Source: Novosphingobium sp. Chol11 (GTDB lineage Bacteria; Pseudomonadota; Alphaproteobacteria; Sphingomonadales; Sphingomonadaceae). Taken from it: 64,000 nt of DNA. The DNA is taken from the NCBI GenBank assembly GCA_945906105.1, contig CAMDQO010000001.1, positions 124,001 through 188,000 on the forward strand, given 5' to 3'. Positions 11,048 through 21,642 of this stretch are shown here, piece by piece (position 1 is the stretch's first letter; the number at the start of each line of letters is the position of its first letter). The position numbers and the translations under genes were made by a program. The notes under the pieces are model-generated. The model saw nothing but the letters and a program-made list of their open reading frames with translations, was not told where the DNA came from and searched no databases.

Positions 11048-12509
11048 ATGAGTGTGGTCCGCAACACCGGCTATAATTTCGCCGCCATGCTGGTGCCGAC
11101 GCTGGTCGCGCTGATCACCCTGCCGCTCTATATCCACACCATGGGCGAGGCGCGTTATGGCGTGATTGCGCTGGTGACCGCGCTGATCGGCTATTTCGGC
11201 TTGTTCGATTTAGGCCTCAGCGCCGCCAGCGCCCAGCGTATCGCCGCCGCCGATCCCGATGATCTGGAAGCCCGGCGCAGCATCTTCTGGACCGCCGCCG
11301 GGATAAATCTCGCCATGGGGCTGGTCGGAGCGCTCATTCTTGCACCAGTCGCCTGGGTATTCTTCGGCGCGACTGAAGGCACCTCGGCAGAGCTTCATGC
11401 AGAGATCAACGGCTCTATTGTCTGGATAGCGCTGGCCGTGCCGATCATGCTGCTCAGCGGGGTGATGCGCGGAGCCTTGCAGGGCGCGGGGCGCTTTGCC
11501 GAGATGAACCTGATCAATGTGGTGATGGGTCCGGCCACGCAGATCATCCCGCTGCTGGTCGCCATCTATGTCTCGCCCAGCCTGATCTGGGTGCTGCCGA
11601 CGCTCTATGCTGTGCGGCTGCTGGCACTGGCTCTGCAGATGTTTGTCGTGGCGAAGCGGGTCACTCATGGCTGGACTCCGCACTTTGATCGTGGCCGCAT
11701 TGCCGATCTTCTCTCGTTCGGCGGTTGGATAACGCTCTCGGCAGTAGTCGATCCACTGCTGACGACCATTGACCGTTTTCTGATCTCTTCGTTTCTGGGC
11801 ATGAAAGCGGTGAGCCATTACACCGTGCCATACCAGCTGGCGCAGCGCAGTCTGATCATCCCTTCGGCACTGCTAGATGCCATGTTGCCGCGGCTTGCCG
11901 GGGCGAGTGAGGATGTGGCGCTGGGGGTGAGCAAGCGCGGGATGCGCGCGGTGGTCGCGCTGATGACCCCGCCGATGGTGGCCGGAATTGCCTTTATTCA
12001 CCCCTTCCTGAGCTTGTGGATATCACGCGATTTTGCGGATTCTGCCGCGCTTTCCGCGCAGTTCATGCTGGTGGGATGCTGGTTTAACGCCTTGGGTTTC
12101 TGCTGTTTCCAGCACCTGCGCGCGCGGAAGACCGCGTCTGATCGCCATTGCCCATCTGATCGAGATTCCGCCCTATCTCCTGTGTTTGTGGGCGGGGATG
12201 CATTTCTACGGCCTTCCCGGTGCAGCAGCGGCCTTTGCCCTTCGGGGGGCCTTTGATGATGCCCTGCTCGCCTGGTTTGGCGGGTTGTGGGGTGAATTTG
12301 TGAAACTGATCGCTATCGCCACGCCGGCGCTGGTGCTGGCATTCTGGGCCGGGACAAGGGTTGCACAATCAACCACGATATTTGCGTCCTCTGTGCTCGC
12401 CGCCAGCGTGCTGATCATCGCGACATCGTTGGCGGCGCTGGCGTGGCTCTATGGCCAGCGTGAGACACTGCTCGCTGCATTTCGCATCCGCCGGGCGGTT
12501 CCTGAATGA
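11048..12509 (+). pseudogene. Polysaccharide flippase (Wzx/MATE-like), frame broken near 12120
   Basis: Membrane protein that would flip lipid-linked glycan across the inner membrane. The 5' frame reads MSVVRNTGYNFAAMLVPTLV and many hydrophobic helices, then loses similarity after FQHLRAR. The continuing family sequence (GRPRLIAIAHLIEIPPYL) is in the +1 frame, from about 12123 to the stop at 12509. That stop overlaps the next ATG (ATGA), which confirms that the second frame is the true C-terminus. Removing one base in the CGCGCGCGG tract (12119-12127), or adding two, restores about 486 residues, a normal flippase length. Either the gene is inactive or the base is a sequencing error. Confidence 0.8.
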
Positions 12510-13534
12510 CGATACCAATAACCGAATGGCCACCCGAAGGTCTTGAAGCGCTGGGCACTTGCCCGGATTGCGCGGCGGCTGGCCGCGCTGTGCTGCATGA
12601 TGGGTTAACTGATCTTGCCTTCGGTTGCGCACCGGGCCGCCGGACATTGTGGCGCTGTGCGGATTGCGGCAGCGCCTATCTCGATCCCCGGCCTGATGCC
12701 GCACACATCGGCCTCGCCTATTCAGCCTATTATACCCATGCCGAAAGTGCTGCCGGGGGCGAAGCGCGCGGATTGAAGGCCTGGACCCGCAAGGCGCTCG
12801 CCAATGCCAATGCCTATGTCAATGCGCGCTTTGGCGGGGCGCAATCACCGGCGCTGCCGTTCGGCGCAGCGCTGATAGGCGCGCTCCCCACGCAGCGACT
12901 GGCACTGGACTATCGCTATCGCCACATCCGCCGCCTGCCAAAAGGGGGCGGAAAACTTCTTGATGTCGGCTGCGGCAATGGCAATTTCCTGCGGCTCGCT
13001 GCGACTATTGGCTGGCAGGCTGAAGGCGTCGAACCCGATCCGGCGGCGGTGGCTTCGGCGCGCACATCCGGGCTAGCTGTCACGCAGGGAGGGATCGAGC
13101 TGCTGGACGGGATCAGCGAGGCCTATGACCAGCTGACGCTCAGCCATGTTATCGAACACGTTCATGATCCGCTGGCGCTGCTCAGTGCCTGTTGCCGCCT
13201 GCTGAAACCGGGCGGGATGCTCTACCTTGAGACCCCCATTATCGATGCCAATGGCCATACCCGTTTCGGTGCCGCCTGGCGCGGGCTGGAAGTGCCCCGT
13301 CACTTGCTGTTGTTTTCGCACCGCGCGCTGCACGGTATTCTCGCGCGTGCCGGATTTGACCGGAGCGAGGATCTGCCAAGCGTCGATCCATCGCCGCTGC
13401 TTGATGCAGAGAGCGCGGCCATGGCGGCCCGCGCTGATCCGCCGATTGCCTTTGGCCCAGAGCCGAGCGCAGTGGATCGCCATAATCCGCAGGCCCGCGA
13501 ATTTCACACCATCGCGGCCTGGCGGTCCCGGTGA
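12506..13534 (+). CDS. Class I SAM-dependent methyltransferase with N-terminal zinc-binding segment
   Basis: Protein of 342 residues. The first 60 hold two Cys pairs (CPDC near 19-22, CADC near 51-54), suggesting a small zinc ribbon. The middle has the SAM-binding motif LLDVGCGNGNFL (about residues 152-163) and LSHVIEHVHDPLALL as the post-core motif. This architecture is common among methyltransferases in polysaccharide clusters. The start overlaps the flippase stop by four bases. Its substrate is unknown, possibly a nucleotide sugar or lipid-linked glycan. Confidence 0.83.
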   Translation: MTIPITEWPPEGLEALGTCPDCAAAGRAVLHDGLTDLAFGCAPGRRTLWRCADCGSAYLDPRPDAAHIGLAYSAYYTHAESAAGGEARGLKAWTRKALANANAYVNARFGGAQSPALPFGAALIGALPTQRLALDYRYRHIRRLPKGGGKLLDVGCGNGNFLRLAATIGWQAEGVEPDPAAVASARTSGLAVTQGGIELLDGISEAYDQLTLSHVIEHVHDPLALLSACCRLLKPGGMLYLETPIIDANGHTRFGAAWRGLEVPRHLLLFSHRALHGILARAGFDRSEDLPSVDPSPLLDAESAAMAARADPPIAFGPEPSAVDRHNPQAREFHTIAAWRSR

Positions 13535-13587
13535 GTGCTGAACAATGCGGCTTCACCTTCGCGGCTCAATCGCCTAGAGACATTGGC

Positions 13588-14127
13588 ATGACCCGCCGCT
13601 CACTCTCATCGCTTGCCGCCCGTTCGCTCATTGGTGGCGCATTAGCTGGCACGATCATCGCCTTTGCCGCTGGCGGATTTGTCGCTCAGGGGCAGTCCAT
13701 CGCCGGTTTTAACAGCGGTGCGCCAGTCAACTATGCGGCTGACCGGATTGAACTGCAGGACAAGCAGAACCGCGTGGTGCTTTCGGGCAATGTCGATATT
13801 TCGCAAGGCGATCTGCGCGTCCGTGCGGCGCGCACTACGGTGGCCTATACCGACACCGGCAGCCTCAAGATCCAGCGCATTGATGCCACGGGCGGCGTTA
13901 TCGTGGCACGCGGCGGCGAAACCGCGCGCGGTGACGTGGCGATCTATGATTTCAACGCCCGGATCATCACCTTGTCAGGCAATGTCCATCTGAACCGCGG
14001 TGGTGACACGCTCAACGGTGGCCGCATGGTAATTGATCTGGATAGCGGCGTTGCCAGCGTTAATGGCAGTGGCGGTGGTTCCGGCGGGCGGGTGTCTGGC
14101 TCTTTCGCCGTGCCTAAGAAAAACTGA
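13588..14127 (+). CDS. lptA: LPS export periplasmic protein LptA
   Basis: Soluble periplasmic bridge of the LPS transport system. The ATG at 13588 gives 179 residues with a signal peptide (TRRSLSSLAARS then a hydrophobic stretch to about residue 30). An upstream start at 13531 would overlap the methyltransferase and add a non-signal leader, so it is rejected. The mature part has the OstA beta-jellyroll repeats: NYAADRIELQDKQNRVVLSG, VDISQGDLRVRAARTTVAY and NARIITLSGNVHLNRGGDTL. The tail is Gly/Ser rich. No lptB follows in this window, which is unusual for the family's neighbourhood. Confidence 0.88.
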   Translation: MTRRSLSSLAARSLIGGALAGTIIAFAAGGFVAQGQSIAGFNSGAPVNYAADRIELQDKQNRVVLSGNVDISQGDLRVRAARTTVAYTDTGSLKIQRIDATGGVIVARGGETARGDVAIYDFNARIITLSGNVHLNRGGDTLNGGRMVIDLDSGVASVNGSGGGSGGRVSGSFAVPKKN

Positions 14128-14174
14128 TCATCGGGAGGGCCGCAGCCCTGTCCAGTCATCCAGATCTCCCGGCC

Positions 14175-15340
14175 TTGCGGCGGCTTTTGCTGAAGCTGAT
14201 CTCGCCGGTCCCAAGCGATGCTTTGGTGCAGCTTGGTGCCCTTGATACGGCATCTTGTGCCGCGTTGAATGCCATGGCCGCGCAGCACCGTTTGCAGCCG
14301 GTTCTGCACTATCTTTATCAGGACAATACAACGGTTCGGGGGCATTGGCCGAGGACTGGAAGCAGGCTCACCGCTATACGGCGCTGCAAGCGATGGCGCT
14401 GGGTGCCGAACTCAGAATAGTAACCGCGCTCCTCGAACAGGCGGGGCTGGCCCCGATCGCCCTCAAGGGCGCATGGTTGGCGTGGCACGCCTATCCTGAC
14501 CCGGCTCTGCGGCCGATGCGCGATCTTGATCTGCTGCTCGATGCAGACACTGCAATTCCCGCCTTTGAATTGCTCAAGTCCAAGGGATACCGCGCCGAAG
14601 CAGTGCAGGAGCTCGCGCTGGAGGATGTCCTGCGGCTCGAAAAGCATTTGCCCGCGCTGATCAGCCCACGCGGTGTGGCAATTGAACTGCATCAGCGCCT
14701 GTGGGAAGTCGATGGCCGCATGGACCATGCTGCACCTGCAGGCCTCGGCGGAAACCCGCGGGAAAGGGCGGTGCGGCAGCACGGTATCGCCTATCTTGGC
14801 GCGACCGATACCCTCGCTCATCTCATCATTCATGCGATTTACGATCACCGGCTGGATTGCGGACCGCTGCTGTTGTTCGACATCGCCTACCTCCTGCGCG
14901 GCGAAGCGGTCGACTGGGACCGCTTCTGGGCTGGAGCCATTGCGGGAAACTGGCAGCGCGGTGCGCGTCTGGTGCTGGATCTGGTGGCCGCGCATGATCC
15001 GGCTGTGGCAATAACCTTTCCTCCCGATCTGCCACCCGCCCCGGCCCAGCTGCTGAAATCGGCACCCGATCTGTTGCTGCAAGACCTTGTTTCACGCCAG
15101 AGCGCCGGTGTGATGGCCACAGCGCGAGCCGCAGGGCCGTTGCGTTTTGTGCAACGGATCGCCGCAAGGCGCGGTGCTGCCACCGAGCAAGCCACGACGG
15201 CGCGCGATCTTTCAGGCGAAGGCGGTTACTTTCGCTGGGCTGTAAGCCGCTTCATGCGCACTGCGCGCGAGCTCTCACGCCGCGATGTCCGCCATCAATC
15301 GGGTAATCTCGCAAGGCTCAGCCAGTGGCTTGATAGCTGA
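14175..15340 (+). pseudogene. Nucleotidyltransferase-family protein (PF14907-like), frame broken near 14338
   Basis: The bulk (from about 14342) encodes a protein with GAWLAWHAYPDP and LRPMRDLDLLL, the signature of the nucleotidyltransferase-like family often found in glycan loci. The upstream frame, which begins at a TTG at 14175 or earlier, reads LGALDTASCAALNAMAAQHR and then PVLHYLYQDN. This fits the family's N-terminal helical part and stops matching at a run of five G (14338-14342). Adding one G joins the two frames as VRGALAEDWKQ. The start codon is uncertain: a GGGAGG at 14133-14138 has no ATG or GTG behind it. A homopolymer slip or sequencing error is likely. Confidence 0.68.
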
Positions 15341-15449
15341 CCCGTTATGACACTGGCAGGGTGGCTGACTTGAACAAATGTAACTTGCCTAAATCCTTCC
15401 ACCCTGTAGGAAAAATTCCGCAACTGCGAACTGGGGCACGATCAGAATT

Positions 15450-16559
15450 ATGGCCGTCGACACGAAAAATGGCGACACGAAAAATGGCGACACGGGCAAT
15501 GGCAAAGTCGCCCTGATTACCGGGGTGACCGGTCAGGACGGTGCTTATCTAGCGCGTCTGCTGCTGGAGCAAGGCTACGTCGTTCATGGCCTCAAGCGCC
15601 GCTCGTCCTCGTTCAATACGTCGCGGATCGAGGAAATATATCAGGATCCGCACGTCGAACATGCGCGCTTCCATCTGCATCATGGCGATCTGACCGATGC
15701 AACCAACCTGATCCGCATCGTGCAGGAAACCCAGCCGGACGAGATCTATAACCTCGCCGCGCAAAGCCATGTGCAGGTAAGCTTCGAAACGCCCGAATAT
15801 ACCGCCAATGCCGATGGCATCGGCACATTGCGTTTACTTGAAGCGATCCGCATCCTTGGCCTTGAAAAACGCACACGCTTTTATCAGGCCTCGACCTCAG
15901 AGCTTTACGGCCTTGTTCAGGAAGTGCCGCAGCGCGAGACGACACCATTCTACCCGCGCAGCCCTTATGCCGTGGCCAAGCTCTATGCTTACTGGATCGT
16001 GGTCAATTACCGCGAAGCATACGGGATCCATGCCTCGAACGGCATCCTGTTCAATCATGAAAGCCCGTTGCGCGGTGAAACCTTTGTCACCCGCAAAATC
16101 ACCCGCGCGGCGGCGGCGATCACGCTGGGGCGGCAGGACAAGCTTTATCTCGGCAATCTCGACGCCAAGCGCGACTGGGGCCACGCCAAGGAATATGTCC
16201 GCGGCATGTGGCTGATGATGCAGCAGGACGAGCCCGATGATTATGTGCTGGCGACGGGCGAAACCACCGAAGTGCGCGATTTCGTCAAATGGGCTTTCGA
16301 GGATGCAGGCATCCCCGTTGAATTTCGCGGGAAAGGCATTGAAGAAAAGGGCTTTTGCCAGAAAACCGGGCGCTGCCTGATCGAGGTGGACCCGCGTTAT
16401 TTCCGCCCGACAGAAGTGGAATTGTTGATCGGCGATCCATCAAAAGCGCACCAGAAACTGGGCTGGCGGCACGAAACATCGGTTCGTGATCTGGCGCGCG
16501 AAATGGTGCAGGCTGACCTTGAGATCATGCGAAACGCTCCCATCGCGAAAGACAGCTGA
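15450..16559 (+). CDS. gmd: GDP-mannose 4,6-dehydratase
   Basis: Converts GDP-D-mannose to GDP-4-keto-6-deoxy-D-mannose, the first step towards GDP-L-fucose and related deoxysugars. The 369-residue protein has the NADP-binding Rossmann motif [12 protein letters not shown], catalytic QASTSELYG and the [15 protein letters not shown]yr-x3-Lys site, and [15 protein letters not shown]. All are standard for Gmd. The N-terminus is unusual: it carries three near-copies of DTKNG encoded by 15-base direct repeats (15459-15503). fcl lies 1.9 kb downstream, separated by a methyltransferase and a putative glycosyltransferase. A gap of 109 bases upstream may hold its promoter. Confidence 0.96.
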   Translation: MAVDTKNGDTKNGDTGNGKVALITGVTGQDGAYLARLLLEQGYVVHGLKRRSSSFNTSRIEEIYQDPHVEHARFHLHHGDLTDATNLIRIVQETQPDEIYNLAAQSHVQVSFETPEYTANADGIGTLRLLEAIRILGLEKRTRFYQASTSELYGLVQEVPQRETTPFYPRSPYAVAKLYAYWIVVNYREAYGIHASNGILFNHESPLRGETFVTRKITRAAAAITLGRQDKLYLGNLDAKRDWGHAKEYVRGMWLMMQQDEPDDYVLATGETTEVRDFVKWAFEDAGIPVEFRGKGIEEKGFCQKTGRCLIEVDPRYFRPTEVELLIGDPSKAHQKLGWRHETSVRDLAREMVQADLEIMRNAPIAKDS

Positions 16560-16562
16560 GCG

Positions 16563-17420
16563 GTGAGCATCACCTCGCTGCTTGATCGTGCATCAAAAAG
16601 CATGATTGATTCGCGTCATCCGCTGGCATCACTATCACGCTGGCCGCGCTGGCTCATTGCCTGCGCTCTGGGCCGGCCAAAGATGGCGCGTTTCGCTACC
16701 GGCGGCCTGCGCATGGAATTGGTGCCCAGGCTAAAAGCCTTCGGTTCAACCGCGATATTTATCCGCCGCGATGAATATGAGCCCGAGTTGCTCGCGGTCA
16801 AAAGGTTGATCCGTCCGGGCTCCACGGTAATTGATATTGGCGGCAGCTATGGCATTTTCAGCCTGTTCATGGCGCACTTCACCGGTCAGGAAGGCCGGGT
16901 TTTCACTTTCGAACCGGGCCGCTTTTCCTTTGGGCGGCTGACCCGCAACATTGCGCTGAATGGAATGGAGCAGCGCATTCTGACCCATAATGTCGCCGCC
17001 TCTGATGCGGCGCAGGTGCTCATGTTGTCGCATTTCGCCGATTCGCCGGTGAATTTCGCCGTCGGCGCGCTGGTTGATGGCGTTGAGGCAGAGCAGGTCA
17101 AGGCCGAGCGGGTGGACGCTGCCGTTCCTGCAGAGCGTTGGGATGACGTCTCGTTTATCAAGATCGATGTTGAAGGTTATGAGAAATCGGCGCTTGAAGG
17201 CGCGCGCGGGATCATCGAGGCCTCGCATCCGGCGGTGATGTTCGAAGTGTCAGACGCGGCGCTTGCCCGGCAAGGCATGACCTCGGCCGATATGTTCGCC
17301 TTCATGGCCTCGTTTGGTTACCGTATGTGGTTGCTCGATTCCGAAAAGCGCTTTGTGCTCATCGATCAGCCGCAGGAAGGCAATATCTTTGCCGCCACTG
17401 GCGACTTGTCCAAGCTTTAG
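16563..17420 (+). CDS. FkbM family methyltransferase
   Basis: SAM-dependent O-methyltransferase of 285 residues, starting with GTG three bases after the gmd stop. It has the SAM loop TVIDIGGSYGIFSLF (about residues 84-98), FTFEPGRFSFGRL for the ribose-binding acidic residue, and FIKIDVEGYEKSALEG (about 198-213), the hallmark FkbM motif. Family members methylate sugar hydroxyls of secondary metabolites and surface glycans. Its place between gmd and fcl suggests methylation of a deoxyhexose-containing glycan. Confidence 0.85.
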   Translation: MSITSLLDRASKSMIDSRHPLASLSRWPRWLIACALGRPKMARFATGGLRMELVPRLKAFGSTAIFIRRDEYEPELLAVKRLIRPGSTVIDIGGSYGIFSLFMAHFTGQEGRVFTFEPGRFSFGRLTRNIALNGMEQRILTHNVAASDAAQVLMLSHFADSPVNFAVGALVDGVEAEQVKAERVDAAVPAERWDDVSFIKIDVEGYEKSALEGARGIIEASHPAVMFEVSDAALARQGMTSADMFAFMASFGYRMWLLDSEKRFVLIDQPQEGNIFAATGDLSKL

Positions 17421-17442
17421 ATCTAAGGCTAAGCGTCCCGCT

Positions 17443-18477
17443 ATGAATGCAGCGCCTCCCCCGACAATCGCGACATGGTTTGTGGCAGATGATGGCGCCA
17501 GCGCGACCTATTTTCCCCAGGTTGGCAGCCGTTCGGATGCGCCTGCTGCCCAAGCAGCTTACTGGCGTTGCACGGTCTGTTTTTATGCCTCGAGCATCGC
17601 AAACAATCCGGTGGCGCGGCATGTGTTCTATACCAACACGCAGGTTCCGGTCGTCGATGGCATTGATATAGCTGAATTATTTACTCGTTGGGGGGTTGAG
17701 GTGGTGACCTTGCCGATCACCTGGCGTTTGCCCAAGGGAGCGGTTTCCAGCTGGGGTAATCAGTTCTACATTTTCGATGTTCTGGCGCACTATGCGGCAA
17801 GCAAGTGCGATGCGCCGCTGATCGTGCTGGATAGCGATTGCATCTGGCTGAAAAGCGCCGATGCCATGGTGCAAGAAATCGCAAATCACGGTGCGCTTAC
17901 CTATCTGCTCGGGTTTGACGAGCATCCTGAAGGCCTTGTAATCAATGGTTTGACACGCGAAAGCATGGCGGATTTCCTGGCGGCGAATGGTGGGCCAAGG
18001 CTTGTCTCCACTCCCTATTTCGGCGGTGAGATCTATGCCGCGAGCGCCGCCAAGACACGCGAGATTTCCACCCGTGCCCGTGCGCTGTGGCCGCTGGTGC
18101 TGGCGCAAGAGGCCGATGCGCCGCGTGAAGAAGCGCAGTTCCTTTCAATACTTTACGCGCTCGAAGGAGTGAACGGTGGCGGCACGGCCAATCGCTTCAT
18201 CCGCCGGATGTGGACAACCTTCCACCATCACAATCTTGCCGCCGCTGATCGCGATCTGACGATCTGGCATCTGCCCGCCGAAAAGCGTACCGGCTTTGCT
18301 GATCTGTTTGCCGTGATCACCAAAAATGCCGATTTGCATCCTGCGCGCAACGCTACTGCAATGGGCTTGCACCAGCTGAGCTATGACCGCGTAATGGGAT
18401 ACCCGCGCCGTTCCTTGCGGAAATTCACCCGCGACCTGATTCTCAAGCTGGCCGAGAAGTTGAAACTGCGAACATGA
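17443..18477 (+). CDS. Putative glycosyltransferase of unrecognised family (DSD motif)
   Basis: A 344-residue cytoplasmic protein that I cannot place in a named family. The ATG at 17443 is used because the longer frame start at 17314 lies inside the FkbM gene. Seen: TCV/CFYASS near the start, [13 protein letters not shown], then [17 protein letters not shown] with a DxD-type acidic motif after a hydrophobic strand, as in GT-A transferases. [13 protein letters not shown] follows and resembles the acceptor region of GT8-like enzymes. The stop overlaps the fcl start (ATGA). The role is inferred from the motif and neighbours only. Confidence 0.6.
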   Translation: MNAAPPPTIATWFVADDGASATYFPQVGSRSDAPAAQAAYWRCTVCFYASSIANNPVARHVFYTNTQVPVVDGIDIAELFTRWGVEVVTLPITWRLPKGAVSSWGNQFYIFDVLAHYAASKCDAPLIVLDSDCIWLKSADAMVQEIANHGALTYLLGFDEHPEGLVINGLTRESMADFLAANGGPRLVSTPYFGGEIYAASAAKTREISTRARALWPLVLAQEADAPREEAQFLSILYALEGVNGGGTANRFIRRMWTTFHHHNLAAADRDLTIWHLPAEKRTGFADLFAVITKNADLHPARNATAMGLHQLSYDRVMGYPRRSLRKFTRDLILKLAEKLKLRT

Positions 18478-19415
18478 CAGACCCGATATTCTCGCTCACC
18501 GGCCGCACGGTCTATGTCGCTGGCCACAAGGGCATGGTGGGGTCCGCCATTGTCCGGCGGCTGGCGGACGAACACTGCACTGTGCAAACTTCGGACCGCA
18601 GCACCGATTTGCGGAGCGGGGCTGCGGTGGAGGCATGGTTCGCCGCTAACCGGCCCGAGGTGGTGGTGATCGCCGCCGCCAAGGTGGGCGGGATTCTCGC
18701 CAATTCGACGCTGCCGGCTGACTTCCTTTACGACAACCTGATGATCGCTGCGAACCTGATCGAGGCTGCGCATCGCCATGGTGCGGCCAAGCTGCTGTTC
18801 CTGGGTTCGTCGTGTATCTATCCCAAGCTGGCCGAGCAGCCGATCCGCGAGGAGTCATTGCTCACCGGACCACTTGAGCCGACCAATGAATGGTACGCGA
18901 TTGCCAAGATCGCCGGGATCAAGCTGTGTCAGGCCTATCGCGCGCAGCACGGGGCGGACTTCATTTCTGCCATGCCGACGAATCTTTATGGGCCGGGCGA
19001 TAATTTCGATTTGAACTCCAGCCACGTCATGCCCGCGCTGATCCGCAAGGCGCATGAGGCAAAGCTGGCGGGTGCGGCAAGTTTCGAGATCTGGGGCAGC
19101 GGCACGCCCTTGCGCGAATTCATGCACGTCGATGATCTTGCCGAGGCCTGCGTCTTTTTGCTCAAGCATTATTCCGATCCGCTGCCGATCAACATTGGCT
19201 TTGGCAGCGATGTGACGATCCTCGAACTGGCGCAGCTGGTCGCCCGGGTGATCGGCTTCTCCGGCGAGGTAACACGCGATGTCACCAAACCCGATGGCAC
19301 TCCGCGCAAGTTGATGGATTCAAGTCGGCTGCACGCGCTCGGCTGGGCACCGCGTATCGCGCTCGAACAGGGCATCGCCGATGCCTATGCCCATTTCCTC
19401 GCCGGAGCAGCATGA
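18474..19415 (+). CDS. fcl: GDP-L-fucose synthase
   Basis: NADPH-dependent epimerase-reductase (313 residues) that turns the Gmd product into GDP-L-fucose. It has the Rossmann motif [15 protein letters not shown], the diagnostic AAKVGGI and LGSSCIYPK segments, and the catalytic YAIAKIAG (Tyr-x3-Lys). The next block, [24 protein letters not shown], is also typical. Length is normal. With gmd it defines a GDP-L-fucose pathway for the glycan. Both ends overlap neighbours by four bases. Confidence 0.96.
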   Translation: MTDPIFSLTGRTVYVAGHKGMVGSAIVRRLADEHCTVQTSDRSTDLRSGAAVEAWFAANRPEVVVIAAAKVGGILANSTLPADFLYDNLMIAANLIEAAHRHGAAKLLFLGSSCIYPKLAEQPIREESLLTGPLEPTNEWYAIAKIAGIKLCQAYRAQHGADFISAMPTNLYGPGDNFDLNSSHVMPALIRKAHEAKLAGAASFEIWGSGTPLREFMHVDDLAEACVFLLKHYSDPLPINIGFGSDVTILELAQLVARVIGFSGEVTRDVTKPDGTPRKLMDSSRLHALGWAPRIALEQGIADAYAHFLAGAA

Positions 19416-20650
19416 CCGGGTCGGAACAGGCAGGCGCTCTGCTGTTCGTCGGGCTCAATTATGCGCCCGAACCGGTGGGTATCGGGCCTTTCACTTGCGG
19501 TCTGGCCGAGGGGCTGGCGGCGCGCGGGCATACCGTTCGCGTCATCACCGGGCGGCCTTATTATCCGCAGTGGCAGGCCTATGCTGGCTATCCCGGTGGC
19601 TGGCACAATGCAGAGGAAAACGGCGTTAACGTCACGCGCTGTCCGCATTATATTCCGGCACGGCCCAGCGGACTAAAACGCGTGTTGCACCTTGCCAGCT
19701 TTGCTGCTGCCGCACTGTTCCCCGCGATTGGTGCGCGCAAGGCCCGGCCCCGCGTGGTGATATGCATAGCTCCGGCGCTGCTTTCAGTGCCTGTAGCGTG
19801 GATCGCGGCCAAACTTGCCGGTGCCAAGCTGTGGATACACGTCCAGGATTTCGAGGTTGAGGCTGCTTTTGCGACCGGTTTAATGGGTGGAGGCCCATTG
19901 GCGCGGCTTGCCCGCTGGCTGGAAAACCGCCTGCTGCGTCTGGCGGACCGCGTTTCCTCGATCAGTCCGCAGATGTGCGTCAAGCTGATCGACAAGGGCG
20001 TGGCCAAAAGCCGCGTGGTCGAACTGCGCAACTGGGCCAATGCCCCTGCGCCTGATCCAGCGGGCGGCGTGGCCTATCGTCAGCAATGGCAGCTTGGGGA
20101 TGCGCAGGTGGCGCTCTATTCGGGGAACATCGCCAACAAGCAGGGCATCGAGATCGTCGTCGAGGCAGCGCGAATTCTTGAAGGACGCCGCGACATTACC
20201 TTCGTCATTTGCGGTGAGGGACCAAACCGTGCGCGGCTGGAGGCGCTGGCAGCAGGCCTCAGCAATATCAGTTTTCACGATCTGCAACCGGCAGAGCGGA
20301 TGGGCGAACTGCTGTCGCTCGCCAGCGTCCACCTGCTGCCGCAGATTGCCGGGGCGGCCGATCTGGTGCTGCCATCAAAGCTTGCCAATATGCTCGGCTC
20401 TGGCCGCCCGGTGGTGGCCACGGCCTCGGCGGGGACCGGGCTTTACGATGAAGTGCAGGGCTGCGGCATCACCACCGATCCGGGCGATGCCGATGCTTTT
20501 GCAGCTGCCATCGCCGGGTTGATTGATGATCCGGCCAAAGCGCAAGTAATGGGAGCTGAGGGCATTGGCCGGGCAGGCGAGCGCTGGTCGCAAAGTCGCA
20601 TCGTAGAACGGTTTGATCTCGCCATAGCAGACTTGCTGAGGACCGGGTGA
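19412..20650 (+). CDS. WcaI-like glycosyltransferase family 4
   Basis: GT-B fold transferase of 412 residues resembling WcaI of colanic acid synthesis. It has [26 protein letters not shown] at the N-terminus (a WcaI signature region), [11 protein letters not shown], and a C-terminal nucleotide-sugar domain with [14 protein letters not shown] and [38 protein letters not shown] follows, where the E-x7-E motif of many GT4 enzymes is not conserved in the usual form. WcaI-type enzymes are proposed fucosyltransferases, which fits the adjacent GDP-fucose genes. The start overlaps the fcl stop. Confidence 0.85.
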   Translation: MTGSEQAGALLFVGLNYAPEPVGIGPFTCGLAEGLAARGHTVRVITGRPYYPQWQAYAGYPGGWHNAEENGVNVTRCPHYIPARPSGLKRVLHLASFAAAALFPAIGARKARPRVVICIAPALLSVPVAWIAAKLAGAKLWIHVQDFEVEAAFATGLMGGGPLARLARWLENRLLRLADRVSSISPQMCVKLIDKGVAKSRVVELRNWANAPAPDPAGGVAYRQQWQLGDAQVALYSGNIANKQGIEIVVEAARILEGRRDITFVICGEGPNRARLEALAAGLSNISFHDLQPAERMGELLSLASVHLLPQIAGAADLVLPSKLANMLGSGRPVVATASAGTGLYDEVQGCGITTDPGDADAFAAAIAGLIDDPAKAQVMGAEGIGRAGERWSQSRIVERFDLAIADLLRTG

Positions 20651-21642
20651 TGGCGCGCACCGTCTCGATTGTCCTGACAACCTACAATGGGGAGCGGTTC
20701 CTGCCCGCACAGCTCGCCAGCTATCTGGCGCAAACTCGGCTGCCAGATGAACTGGTCGTCGGCGATGATGGTTCGAGCGATAACACACTAGCCCTGTTGG
20801 AAGATTTCGCACGGCGCGCTCCCTTCCCGGTGCGGATCACGGTCAATGCGGTCAACCTTGGCCCGACGCGTAATTTTGTCGAGGCGGTGCTGCGCAGCAC
20901 GGGCGATGTCATCTTCCTCTCCGATCAGGATGATATCTGGCACGAAGGCAAGATCGAACGGATGATGCAGCACATGACTGACCATCCACATTGCTGGCTG
21001 GCCACCCATGATGCGGCGCTGGTGGATGGCGATGGCCAGCCGCTGGGTCTCACCATGGGCGGGCAGATAGACAGCGTTCCGGGCGGGATTGCGGCGCGTG
21101 ATCTTGTTGCCGGATGTTGCATGGCGATCGATGCGCGGCTGGCCCGACTCTACGATCCGCTGCCACGCCTTGCCCAGCATGATGCCTGGTTGGCAGCCGC
21201 GGCAGAGCGACTTGGGCTGCGCGCCTATCTGCCTGAAGCGCTGATCGACTATCGCCGCCATGGCGGAAATGTCTCGGCAAGCTTCATGTCAGATGCGCGT
21301 CCGGCCAGCCGCTGGGCGCGCTTCAGGGACCGGGCAGGCAAGGCCATGGCCACCCCGGTTGGGGTCGCGCTGAGCGCCGCCGCCGCATCGCGCGAGGATC
21401 TGGTTGCTGCTCTCGTCCACCACACCGCTGTGCTGACCCAGGTGGTTGCGCCCGATCGGCTGGAGGCGGAGATTAGCATTCAACGCGCTGCACTTGAGCG
21501 CGAGAAGCAGCGCATTGCCGTGCATCATGGCCCGCGACTTGCCCGTCCGGCCAAGCTTCTGGCAGCGCTGCTTGGCGGCACTTACCGCGAAAAAGGTGGT
21601 GCGATGAGCCTGCTGCGTGATCTGGGGGGACTGCTGCGATGA
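20650..21642 (+). CDS. Glycosyltransferase family 2
   Basis: A 330-residue GT-A transferase beginning SIVLTTYNGERFLPAQL, followed by VVGDDGSSDNTLALL and FLSDQDDIWHEGKI (DxD metal site). This pattern is common for rhamnosyl- or glycosyltransferases of O-antigen loci. The ATG at 20650 overlaps the previous stop (TGATG); a GTG one codon upstream is possible. The C-terminal third is helical and basic, without a clear transmembrane segment. The sugar specificity is unknown. Confidence 0.85.
   Translation: MARTVSIVLTTYNGERFLPAQLASYLAQTRLPDELVVGDDGSSDNTLALLEDFARRAPFPVRITVNAVNLGPTRNFVEAVLRSTGDVIFLSDQDDIWHEGKIERMMQHMTDHPHCWLATHDAALVDGDGQPLGLTMGGQIDSVPGGIAARDLVAGCCMAIDARLARLYDPLPRLAQHDAWLAAAAERLGLRAYLPEALIDYRRHGGNVSASFMSDARPASRWARFRDRAGKAMATPVGVALSAAAASREDLVAALVHHTAVLTQVVAPDRLEAEISIQRAALEREKQRIAVHHGPRLARPAKLLAALLGGTYREKGGAMSLLRDLGGLLR

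Noticed and set aside
13531..13590. Upstream start for lptA at 13531
   Set aside because: It would put a polar leader before the signal peptide and overlap the methyltransferase; the ATG at 13588 gives a clean signal sequence.
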